This document shows, in pieces, positions 1 through 6,846 of a DNA stretch of 6,961 nucleotides. A program made the translations under genes and the position numbers. Every line of letters begins with the position of its first letter. The stretch's first letter is position 1. The stretch comes from RGIG4079 sp045576735. Its GTDB lineage: Bacteria; Bacteroidota; Bacteroidia; Bacteroidales; Muribaculaceae. The DNA lies in assembly GCA_045576735.1 (NCBI GenBank), contig JAZNGZ010000076.1, positions 1 through 6,961 on the forward strand, written 5' to 3'. The notes beneath the pieces were generated by a model. It saw only the letters and a list, made by a program, of their open reading frames with translations, was not told the origin of the DNA and ran no database searches.

Positions 1-101
1 TCAAATCATATTTTTTAACCGCTTTTTGGACTCAGTGAATCGAATATTCTGCAAAAAAATGAAATTTGACGATTTTACAGATTTTAGAAACCTTGCTGCT
101 T
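1..101. other. Left-edge intergenic stretch, no gene seen
   Basis: AT-rich sequence with many stops on both strands. The one minus-strand ATG near the edge (7-9) is followed after one codon by TGA, so it does not start a gene here. A weak imperfect palindrome (GACTCA/TGAATC around 30-42) is present without an obvious role. I found no promoter of the Bacteroidetes type and no copy of the tRNA 3' end that would suggest an integration site. Confidence 0.5.
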
Positions 102-140
102 AAAAAAGAAACTGTGTCAAAATATAGTATTTTGACACAG
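102..140 (-). terminator. Intrinsic terminator of the tRNA-Lys transcript
   Basis: A perfect inverted repeat of 13 bp (arms 112-124 and 128-140, arm CTGTGTCAAAATA) with a 3-base loop lies 7 bases past the 3' end of the tRNA. On the minus strand it is followed directly by TTTCTTTTTT (102-111). Stem plus U-tract is the standard Rho-independent form. The run of U on the plus-strand side is missing, so it acts leftwards, consistent with ending the tRNA transcript. Confidence 0.85.
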
Positions 141-147
141 CTCCTTG

Positions 148-220
148 TGACCCCGGAGAGGCTCGAACTCTCGACCCAATGATTAAGAGTCATTTGCTCT
201 ACCAACTGAGCTACGGAGTC
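148..220 (-). tRNA. tRNA-Lys (anticodon CUU)
   Basis: Reading the minus strand, the full cloverleaf can be drawn. The acceptor stem pairs GACTCCG with CGGGGTC (one G-U pair). The D arm is GCTC/GAGC around AGTTGGTA. The anticodon stem is AATGA/TCATT around the loop CTCTTAA, giving anticodon CTT (plus-strand 185-187), which reads AAG lysine codons. The T arm is GAGAG/CTCTC with loop TTCGAGC. The discriminator base is A (148). CCA is not encoded and must be added by the CCA-adding enzyme. The gene has its own promoter and terminator, so it is a single-gene unit downstream of rsmD in the same direction. Confidence 0.97.
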
Positions 221-242
221 ATAGCTTTTTGCAAATGCGATG

Positions 243-273
243 CAAAGGTAAGTCTAATTTTTTATTTCGCAAA
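243..273 (-). promoter_or_regulatory. Bacteroidetes-type promoter of tRNA-Lys
   Basis: On the minus strand a -33 box TTTG (270-273) is followed after exactly 19 bases by TACCTTTG (243-250), a full match to the Bacteroides -7 consensus TAnnTTTG. Transcription would begin near 236-239, about 16-19 bases before the mature tRNA 5' end. Box sequences and spacing are read directly; the start site is inferred from the consensus. Confidence 0.8.
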
Positions 274-315
274 ACTTTTTTCTCGTTTTTTGAAGAGATG
301 TAGTTCTTAGGGGCA

Positions 316-333
316 AAAAATAGGCCTATTTTT
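316..333. terminator. Possible weak terminator: palindrome over the rsmD stop codon
   Basis: A perfect 18-base palindrome (AAAAATAGG/CCTATTTTT) overlaps the TAG stop of rsmD (326-328). As RNA it would fold into a 7-bp A-U stem with a GGCC loop, and on the minus strand the 3' arm runs into six U. It could mark the end of the operon transcript, but an all-A/U stem is a weak terminator. Read-through into the tRNA promoter region is quite possible. Confidence 0.3.
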
Positions 334-871
334 CTTCTTCGATGATGAATATAGAGAAGTTTACACTGCCATAGGTGCGTTGAGAAGAGAAGTGGGGCAA
401 GTGTGAGAAATTATAGTTGCGTGAATGCTCTATAATAAATATAGATCCCGGTTTAAGCATTTGCGAGTTGAGAATCTTTTCGGGAATTTCACCAAACCCT
501 TTCAAATCATAAGGAGGGTCGGCAAAAATTATGTCGAATTTCATTAATGAAGAGTCGATATATTTCAGCGCATCGCCACGAACAAGGTTGAAGTTGTCGC
601 ATTTTAGTTGTGCTTCAACTTTTTTCATAAAGGCATATTGAGTCGAAGCTTTTTCAACGGCGGTAACCGATTTGCAACCACGAGAGAGTAGCTCGAAACT
701 TATTGCGCCTGTGCCTGCAAATAAATCGAGGGCGATGAGCCCTTCGAAGTCAACGATATTTTCGAGCACGTTGAATAGGTTTTCGCGAGCGAAGTCGGTT
801 GTGGGGCGTGCAGTGATATTTGTAGGCACGTCGAAACGTCGACGTCCATATTTTCCTCTGATTATTCGCAT
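326..871 (-). CDS. rsmD: 16S rRNA (guanine(966)-N2)-methyltransferase RsmD
   Basis: This SAM-dependent enzyme methylates the N2 of G966 (E. coli numbering) in 16S rRNA during 30S assembly in the cytoplasm. The 181-residue protein is close to the family's usual size. It begins with the MRIIRGKYGRR start typical of the family. A conserved segment RPTTDFARENLFNVL follows at 22-36. The SAM-binding motif DLFAGTG is at 49-55, the acidic end of strand 2 (AVEKA) at about 71-75, and the catalytic DPPY motif of N2-guanine methyltransferases at 118-121. All key motifs are intact. The start ATG (869-871) lies inside the end of the preceding gene, a 10-base overlap that suggests translational coupling. 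No Shine-Dalgarno is visible, as is usual here. It is the last gene of the three-gene operon. Confidence 0.95.
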   Translation of the reverse strand: MRIIRGKYGRRRFDVPTNITARPTTDFARENLFNVLENIVDFEGLIALDLFAGTGAISFELLSRGCKSVTAVEKASTQYAFMKKVEAQLKCDNFNLVRGDALKYIDSSLMKFDIIFADPPYDLKGFGEIPEKILNSQMLKPGSIFIIEHSRNYNFSHLPHFSSQRTYGSVNFSIFIIEEEK

Positions 872-1692
872 AATGGTAACACAATTAAGTCAAACGGAGC
901 ATTAAGAGCCTCTTTGCCGGCCTTGAACATTGCCGAGGGGAAAATTACCGGCATCACATATGCAAGATATTCGCGAAGAGAAGGAGTGATAGCTTCACGC
1001 ACCGAGTTGTCGCCTGCGATAAGCATCTCGTCGCTACCCGGGTCGAGTTTAAGCATGTCGCGGCATGCAAGGATGTAATAAACCACATCCATAGGGTCGC
1101 GGAAGTCAAATGAGTTAGCCAGTTTTAGTGAGTCCTTGCCAAATGCAAGCAAATCGAGTCTATTGTCGTGAATGTAGGCATACATTTTTCCGGCGTTTCC
1201 AAGACGATTTTTGCGGTTGAAATAAGTGCAAAGAGGTGTGAGGTGGTGAAGAATCTCAGGATTGTTGAAAGTGCGACGCAAGAAGTTGATGAGATCTTGT
1301 TGTACCCCCATTAATATGTTTGCGTTTGATTCTTTGAGCTCGTTAGCAATAATCTCGCCTTCAAATGATGGGAATGTTTCATTGAAAATACTACGTTGCA
1401 AATCATAATCGTCTATCTCTGATGGAATAATGGTAAATTTTTTCGCGTCAATAACACAGTCGACATGAGCAAAGTCACTCAATAATAAAGGATTGTCGTA
1501 TATTGCCTCTTCTATTGCCTTTTGTAGCGACTGGGCAGCGGGGTCGAGAGTTATTTCTCGATATATCAGTGAATTATCTTCTACCGAACAAAAGAGCACC
1601 ACATGCAATTTTTTTTCATCGATGCGCAATGCCATACGCCACAAGCGAGGCTCCTTAATGAGGTCTTTGTCTAAAACGTTTTTTGCTTCCAT
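862..1692 (-). CDS. DUF3822-like protein of unknown function
   Basis: A 276-residue soluble protein with no signal peptide or membrane segment, recognised as the DUF3822-type protein commonly found next to rsmD in Bacteroidetes. Alternating strand-like stretches are visible: about 28-48 (LHVVLFCSVEDN and onwards), 79-90, 169-195 (MYAYIHDNRLDLLAF) and 222-228 (EMLIAGD). They resemble a duplicated RNase H/actin-like fold, but no nucleotide-binding signature is clear, so that is only inference. It ends in FDLIVLPLCE. I chose the ATG at 1690-1692, 22 bases after the stop of the upstream gene. The frame stays open further upstream, but that extension is Arg/Lys/Thr-rich and lies in the low-complexity tail of the neighbour. 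The short version also matches the size I expect for the family. Function unknown; the link to RsmD suggests, but does not prove, a role near ribosomes or the envelope. Confidence 0.82.
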   Translation of the reverse strand: MEAKNVLDKDLIKEPRLWRMALRIDEKKLHVVLFCSVEDNSLIYREITLDPAAQSLQKAIEEAIYDNPLLLSDFAHVDCVIDAKKFTIIPSEIDDYDLQRSIFNETFPSFEGEIIANELKESNANILMGVQQDLINFLRRTFNNPEILHHLTPLCTYFNRKNRLGNAGKMYAYIHDNRLDLLAFGKDSLKLANSFDFRDPMDVVYYILACRDMLKLDPGSDEMLIAGDNSVREAITPSLREYLAYVMPVIFPSAMFKAGKEALNAPFDLIVLPLCE

Positions 1693-1714
1693 CGTCGAAT
1701 GGTTTATAGGGAGT

Positions 1715-3694
1715 TTATCGATGTTGACGAAGACCGCTTCGATTTGTAGAAGGATTGGTTGAATTGTTTGAACGATTGGGATTTGAATAGTATTCATCGT
1801 CAAACTCGTCATATTCATCCTCCTCTTCGTCTTCGTTCTGTTTGTTTTTGTCCGATTTCTTTTGAGCCGGCTTGTTTTTCTTAATGTCAAGCGGTTTTTG
1901 AAGGTCGAGAGGTTGGTCGTATATATTCCATGATTGTTCTATATCCCAATTTTTGCGAGCATTAATCTTCTTGGGGTAATAGTAAATTTCCTCGGGTTGA
2001 AGTTTTTGGGCAATGTTGCCGGTGTCATAAATGCCGTTGTTATTACTGTCGATAAAAGCGCGTGCGTAGTATGTGCCCGGGAGCATGTATTTAAATGACG
2101 CGGTGCCGTTAATGACTGGTGCGATTGCTACAACTTTGTCGCTACCGTTAAGTAGCTCTACGACAATTGGGCGGTCGGTGCCAGTTACGTTGAAATATAG
2201 ATTAGTATAATCTTCATTGGCTCTAACCGAAAATTCTTGTTTGAAAGGCTTATTCCATTCGTTGTAGATACCAACTAATGCGGCTGAGTCGATTTCGAGT
2301 TTATATCTACCACCCGGTTCCCATTGGTTGTTAAGTGTGAAGTTGAGTATGTGTCCGGTTGAGTCGGGGATAATCGTTTTGTTGGGGATAGGCTCCCACA
2401 CTGTGTCGCGTTTAATCGAGAGTCTCACTCCGCTATTGTCTATCGCAGCTAGTGGCTGTGACGATAGGAAATGTAGCGGACGGTTAACCTCTTGCGGGTT
2501 GGCAGCTTGGAGCATCCAATTGATGAAGTTGAGTTGTTGAACGGAGTCAGACTCTTCTTCGTTATTTTTCTTCTTCTTTTTAGGCTCTTTGTAGAATAAC
2601 TTGAGAGTGTCGGTGGCCCACGATAGCTTATCGGCAGTATCGGTTCTGAGGTACTTAGCTTCTACCAAGATAGAGTCTTGTGCAAGTATTTCGGGCTCGT
2701 TAATCCAATATTCAAGTGTGTCGAGGGTCTCACTAGCATTTAGCTCGGCCCATTCATCAATGACAATCCCGGCCTTTGGCCCGTTTACAAGTGTGATTAT
2801 TGGCAATGTATCGGCCTTTGTAGCAAAGTTGAATGTAATGCGACGACGGTCGGGGCGTTTGTAGTCTTTCAAATATTGAGCCGCATATCCTTCGTTGAAC
2901 CATGTGAGAAGTATATTATTAGGAAGGAATTTGACACCGTCGCGCACTACAAGCGAATCTGTCCCGTTTGATGCTCTGAGGGTGTCGGTAACTTGTATTG
3001 GCTCGGTTGAGGGAGAAACCTCGAGGTCATAAAAAGCCACATCTTCGGTGCGATCCCAATGATAGTCGCGGTTCTTGTCGTTGAGAGCATAAATTCTATA
3101 ACTTCCGGGTTTGAGGCCGCGCACGGTAAATTGTCCTAATTGGTTGGTTTTTGCGATGCGGTCAAATGGTAGAGTGGATATGGCCGAGTCGGCAGAGTTG
3201 CTATATACCCCAACGAGCATGCCTTGTGCGGGTTCTAGATTTCGAGCTTCAAGTACAATGCCCGAAATGCGAAGCGAATCGATTGTAGCACCTGTAGAAA
3301 AGTCGAGTGCAAATCCATCGAGAGGATTTCCTTCGTTGAGGTCGCGAATGGCATCGGAGAAATCAATGGTATAAGTGGAGTTTTCTTTTAGAGTGTCGCG
3401 AAGTTCAACGGTGATTTTCTTGCCGTTGGCTATTATTGATGGCATAGCCTTTTGGGCAGGAGAAATAACCACTTTATTAGCCACATCTTCTACTTTAAGA
3501 TTTTCATCAAAGAAAATCTCTATTTTATTGCTTTTTACATTTGTAGCGCCTTGAACGGGGTTGCTGCTTACGAAAACGGGGGGCAATTCATCGCGCGGAC
3601 CGCCTTCGGGACGACCGATACTTGCACATGCTGCCATAATCAAAGTTAAGGCAATGGCAAAAGATAAGATGGTATATTGTTGATATTTTTTCAT
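1715..3694 (-). CDS. Lipoprotein with N-terminal bacterial Ig-like (Big_5) domain
   Basis: A 659-residue envelope lipoprotein. Residues 1-22 are a signal peptide with lipobox MAA before Cys23. The following ASIG lacks the acidic run that sends Bacteroides lipoproteins to the cell surface, so it probably faces the periplasm. Residues 38-135 (LPPVFVSSNP to DFSTG) match the SbsA-type Ig-like domain. Residues 141-225 look like a transthyretin/carboxypeptidase-regulatory-like beta sandwich (GQFTVRGLKPGSYRIYAL). A similar unit recurs near 500-590 (FKYMLPGTYYARAF). Each unit carries an Asp/Asn-rich, calcium-loop-like segment: D206-D214, and D549 to D557 with form DxNxNGxxD. A KKKKKNNEEE linker sits at 372-381. 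The last 50 residues are low complexity, with an acidic patch (621-634) and then an Asn/Ser-rich end. First gene of the operon. Role unknown; a structural or sorting function at the envelope is only a guess. Confidence 0.85.
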   Translation of the reverse strand: MKKYQQYTILSFAIALTLIMAACASIGRPEGGPRDELPPVFVSSNPVQGATNVKSNKIEIFFDENLKVEDVANKVVISPAQKAMPSIIANGKKITVELRDTLKENSTYTIDFSDAIRDLNEGNPLDGFALDFSTGATIDSLRISGIVLEARNLEPAQGMLVGVYSNSADSAISTLPFDRIAKTNQLGQFTVRGLKPGSYRIYALNDKNRDYHWDRTEDVAFYDLEVSPSTEPIQVTDTLRASNGTDSLVVRDGVKFLPNNILLTWFNEGYAAQYLKDYKRPDRRRITFNFATKADTLPIITLVNGPKAGIVIDEWAELNASETLDTLEYWINEPEILAQDSILVEAKYLRTDTADKLSWATDTLKLFYKEPKKKKKNNEEESDSVQQLNFINWMLQAANPQEVNRPLHFLSSQPLAAIDNSGVRLSIKRDTVWEPIPNKTIIPDSTGHILNFTLNNQWEPGGRYKLEIDSAALVGIYNEWNKPFKQEFSVRANEDYTNLYFNVTGTDRPIVVELLNGSDKVVAIAPVINGTASFKYMLPGTYYARAFIDSNNNGIYDTGNIAQKLQPEEIYYYPKKINARKNWDIEQSWNIYDQPLDLQKPLDIKKNKPAQKKSDKNKQNEDEEEDEYDEFDDEYYSNPNRSNNSTNPSTNRSGLRQHR

Positions 3695-3789
3695 TCAAGG
3701 TTCAAAGTTACTCAAAATTTTACTGAAATGATGAGTTTGTCACAAAATATTGCTATATTTACCGAAATATTAACTTAAATCTATAATTT
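3695..3789. promoter_or_regulatory. Divergent promoter region between lipoprotein operon and phosphodiesterase gene
   Basis: Ninety-five AT-rich bases separate the two divergent starts. On the minus strand TAACTTTG (3703-3710) is a full match to the -7 box TAnnTTTG, only 8 bases before the lipoprotein ATG, but no TTTG sits 19-21 bases further upstream. On the plus strand TATATTTA (3754-3761) matches 7 of 8 positions; the nearest TTTG (3736-3739) is only 14 bases away, so this promoter is uncertain. AAATATT occurs twice, 20 bases apart (3745-3751, 3765-3771), on one face of the helix. Neither gene has a Shine-Dalgarno; the plus-strand start has the A/T-rich leader usual in this phylum. Confidence 0.4.
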
Positions 3790-6700
3790 ATGAAGAAATA
3801 TACTCTACTATTATTGAGTTTTGTAGCGACTATAACGGTAGTCGCTCAACCCAAGTTGGTGGGTCACCGAGGAAGTTGGTGGGGGGTGGAAAACACCGCA
3901 GAGGCTTTCATTAATGGTGCCAAAAAAGGTTATCACTATCTTGAAACCGATGTGAAGGTGACAAAAGATAGTGTTCATGTGTGCTGTCACAACGACGATT
4001 TAAAGAGTTGGGGTGGAACACTTACAATTGCTGATAACACTCTTGAAGCACTCAAGGCCGAAACATTAACTCAAACACATAGTAATGTGACATATACCGG
4101 AAATATCTGTACACTTGCTGAATATCTCGATATTTGCAAGGAATATGGAGTGTTGCCGGTGATAGAATTGAAGTGGGCTACAGGCATAAACTCTAATGAT
4201 GTGTCGGGAATTCCCAACCTAATAAAGGTTATAGAAGAAAAAGGTTTTCGTAATTCGTGCTACATATTCACTTCGATGAAGCCATGTCTGCAATACATTC
4301 ATGATAATTATCCCGATATTCAACTCATGTTGCTCGTTTATTCATCGGGTTTTGAAAGTAGTTTATTGTGGTGCTCTGAACGAGGAATACATATGGGAGT
4401 GGGCGTAGGCGCTGAGGTTACAAAAGAAGGTGTTGAACGTTATCATAAGGCCGGATTAAAAGTAAACGCATGGTCATGTAACACCAATAATGCTTATAAA
4501 ACCTATGGAAACTATGGCTGCGACTTGATTACTACTGACTATCTTGACCCAACCGAATTGCCTGAACTTGACCCGGATGTATTGTTCCCTCCCAACACTA
4601 TCGATTATCCCGAAAAAGCGGGGGCTGTGAGAGGCAAATATAATCCCACGTTGGTGTCATCGGCCTCTTTCCCCAATTTTCTAAAAGGAAAGACTATTCG
4701 TCGAGCATTGTTGCGTAATGATAAATGGTATGTACTTGCTCATAATGCTGATAATACCCCTATATTGACTGTGTTAAACTCTGAAACCGGTGAGGAAATC
4801 AAGCGAATGGACTTAACCGGAGTGGATAATCTAAACGATATTGCTTTCAGTGCCGATGGTGTGTTGCTCGGTTGTAATGCTGTGCAAATTAACCCCGATG
4901 CAACCGATGCTGTTGCATGGAAAGTATATAAATGGGCCGACGATGCTGCTGCGCCACAATTATTTGTGTCTCAAGCAAAATCGGGCTTGCCTTTTGAGTT
5001 GAGCAGTGCTGTGACAGTGGGCAATAGTTTTGCCGTGAGTGGAACGATGAATGACTTGTATCTTTATTCAATGGTAACTGTTGACGGAGTTGAGAAATAT
5101 ATGTTCTTAGGCACTAAGGTCGCTAATGGTGCGATTGCAGTAACTACTTATGCAGCCGATAATTCCATCTATACAGCCGCAAAATGGGGCAACGATGTGT
5201 CAATCATGGTAACTCCGTTCTCACGAAACAATCTGTTAATCGACGGCAAATCAATCACTCCGGTTCAATATTCTTTTGATTGGGAAAAACCGGGTCAACC
5301 TATGGCTCTTCATTCACAATGGAAAGAGGGTGAACTTAGCAATGAGGCTACCGGCCATTCGTTCCTTCGCTTGGCAAACAAGATATATGCTTATCCTGCA
5401 AATCTAGAGGGTGGCCTATCGGTTAAGATGTATAATGTAGCAGATGGTATTGGAGCGCCTAAGGCCGTTTCTCCTGCAATGCCCAATGAGGCAGCCGTTG
5501 GTAACCGCTCTTATGTGTTTACCGGAATAGAACACAATGCAGCTGAAGATATTTCGCTCTATATACTCTCGGATGTAGATGGATTGATGAAATATGTGGT
5601 TAAAAGCGAAAAACTAGAGCCATCACAAGGTGCTGATTTCGTGCTTGAAACAATTTGGGAAAATTCACGAAACAAAGGGAATGCCCCTGAACATATTGAT
5701 GGTACGAATGCCCAACAAGGTGCTGCCTATAAAGGCATGTTCTATGTAAATGACTGTGTTGACTCAACATTATATTTGTTTAATAGTACCGGTTGTATAG
5801 GTGGAATACCCGGTGGTGCAGGGTGGGGAACCGCTTGTGATGATGCCGGTAATATTATCATTCGTGACGATAAGGCAATAGATGGGAAGCATAAATTGAT
5901 TATCTATCCTTCGGGAGCGACAGTCGATAATCCCGGTGATCCTATTAAATTAGATATAACAAACCCATTGACCGGTCAAACCAACTTTATCTCGGCATCG
6001 GGCGATGTACTTGGCAGTGGTGGTTACATATATATGTATCCCAATAAACAAAGCCAAATCAATATCATTTATCTCGAAAATGGTAAAGTAGTAGAGATTG
6101 AACCATCTGATTATATCACATTGGCCGGCTCTACAGCCGGATATGTAATTCCTATCAATAACAACTCAGAAGATTGGGTTTATAACGTGCGAGCAAGTGG
6201 ATTCTATCGTTATCAAGGTGGGGCAAATGAGTCGGTCCTTATTGGTCGTGGTTCAACTAAAGCTCCCAACCGAAACACTTCGGGTGGTGGAGACTTCTTT
6301 AATCTTTCAGGTCATGAGATTTTGGTGTACCCATCGGGCTCAAACTTCAAAGGAGGGTTCTCTATTAAAGATGTAACCACCGATAGTGTTATAACCTCGG
6401 TAGAGCCTATTGGCGACCTCGCAAACGTAACAGGTGGAAATAACTCTACTTTCAATTGGCTTTTTGCTGAAAAGATTGATGAAACAAGTTATTATATCTA
6501 CTCTTATTGCCCGGCAAATGGAATGGCCGTGTATCGTTTCTATGATAAGAGTGCCGGAGTGGAAAGTGTAATTGCCGATAAGGAAACAACACTTCGCTTA
6601 TTCCCTAATCCTGTAGTTGATGAATTTACAATTGAAAGTAGTGAAAATATTACTGCAATTATGATTTATAATCTTTCGGGAGCATTGATTCAACCCGATG

Positions 6701-6813
6701 CTTACTCTGTTGAAGGAAATAAAGCTATTGTAAACGTAGGTTCATTACCCACAGGTATATATTTAGTGAAAACTCAAGGCAATAATGAGGTCGTCAAATT
6801 CATTAAGAAGTAA
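3790..6813 (+). CDS. T9SS-exported glycerophosphodiester phosphodiesterase with propeller-like region
   Basis: A 1007-residue exported enzyme predicted to hydrolyse glycerophosphodiesters to glycerol 3-phosphate and an alcohol. The signal peptide is residues 1-19, with likely cleavage VVA/QP leaving an N-terminal Gln. The GDPD domain (about 22-254) has HRG at 26-28, ENT at 34-36, metal ligands E52 and D54, second catalytic His in HND at 67-69, and E126 in IELK. All expected catalytic residues are present. Residues 280-920 are rich in short strands. A Tyr-Pro motif recurs at 535-536, 706-707, 750-751 and 847-848, and SETGEEIKRMDL (331-342) looks like a beta-propeller blade edge. I do not recognise this region as a named family. 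Residues 935-1007 (LRLFPNPVVDEF, then LPTGIYLVK, ending VVKFIKK) are a type A T9SS sorting domain, so the protein is probably released or anchored at the cell surface. Transcribed alone, divergent from the operon. Confidence 0.9.
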   Translation: MKKYTLLLLSFVATITVVAQPKLVGHRGSWWGVENTAEAFINGAKKGYHYLETDVKVTKDSVHVCCHNDDLKSWGGTLTIADNTLEALKAETLTQTHSNVTYTGNICTLAEYLDICKEYGVLPVIELKWATGINSNDVSGIPNLIKVIEEKGFRNSCYIFTSMKPCLQYIHDNYPDIQLMLLVYSSGFESSLLWCSERGIHMGVGVGAEVTKEGVERYHKAGLKVNAWSCNTNNAYKTYGNYGCDLITTDYLDPTELPELDPDVLFPPNTIDYPEKAGAVRGKYNPTLVSSASFPNFLKGKTIRRALLRNDKWYVLAHNADNTPILTVLNSETGEEIKRMDLTGVDNLNDIAFSADGVLLGCNAVQINPDATDAVAWKVYKWADDAAAPQLFVSQAKSGLPFELSSAVTVGNSFAVSGTMNDLYLYSMVTVDGVEKYMFLGTKVANGAIAVTTYAADNSIYTAAKWGNDVSIMVTPFSRNNLLIDGKSITPVQYSFDWEKPGQPMALHSQWKEGELSNEATGHSFLRLANKIYAYPANLEGGLSVKMYNVADGIGAPKAVSPAMPNEAAVGNRSYVFTGIEHNAAEDISLYILSDVDGLMKYVVKSEKLEPSQGADFVLETIWENSRNKGNAPEHIDGTNAQQGAAYKGMFYVNDCVDSTLYLFNSTGCIGGIPGGAGWGTACDDAGNIIIRDDKAIDGKHKLIIYPSGATVDNPGDPIKLDITNPLTGQTNFISASGDVLGSGGYIYMYPNKQSQINIIYLENGKVVEIEPSDYITLAGSTAGYVIPINNNSEDWVYNVRASGFYRYQGGANESVLIGRGSTKAPNRNTSGGGDFFNLSGHEILVYPSGSNFKGGFSIKDVTTDSVITSVEPIGDLANVTGGNNSTFNWLFAEKIDETSYYIYSYCPANGMAVYRFYDKSAGVESVIADKETTLRLFPNPVVDEFTIESSENITAIMIYNLSGALIQPDAYSVEGNKAIVNVGSLPTGIYLVKTQGNNEVVKFIKK

Positions 6814-6846
6814 GAATTAACGTGAAGATTCCAAACCGAAGTGCGA

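Noticed and set aside
1..220. Integrated element or attachment site at the tRNA-Lys 3' end
   Set aside because: No direct copy of the tRNA 3' end was seen elsewhere in the window, and there is no integrase or other mobile gene.
672..905. Plus-strand open frame opposite rsmD
   Set aside because: Antisense to a confidently identified gene with intact motifs; its translation shows no recognisable domain.
1693..1890. Upstream extension of the DUF3822-like gene to an ATG at 1890
   Set aside because: The added 66 residues are Arg/Lys/Thr-rich, overlap the low-complexity tail of the lipoprotein in another frame, and would make the protein longer than I expect for its family. The ATG at 1692 follows the upstream stop by 22 bases.
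1493..3649. Several plus-strand open frames of 65-89 codons opposite the DUF3822-like and lipoprotein genes
   Set aside because: All lie antisense to strong coding frames, show Ser/Arg-rich shadow composition and lack start signals or domain features.
4889..5071. Minus-strand 60-codon frame inside the phosphodiesterase gene
   Set aside because: His/Gln/Ser-rich shadow of the real frame with no independent support.
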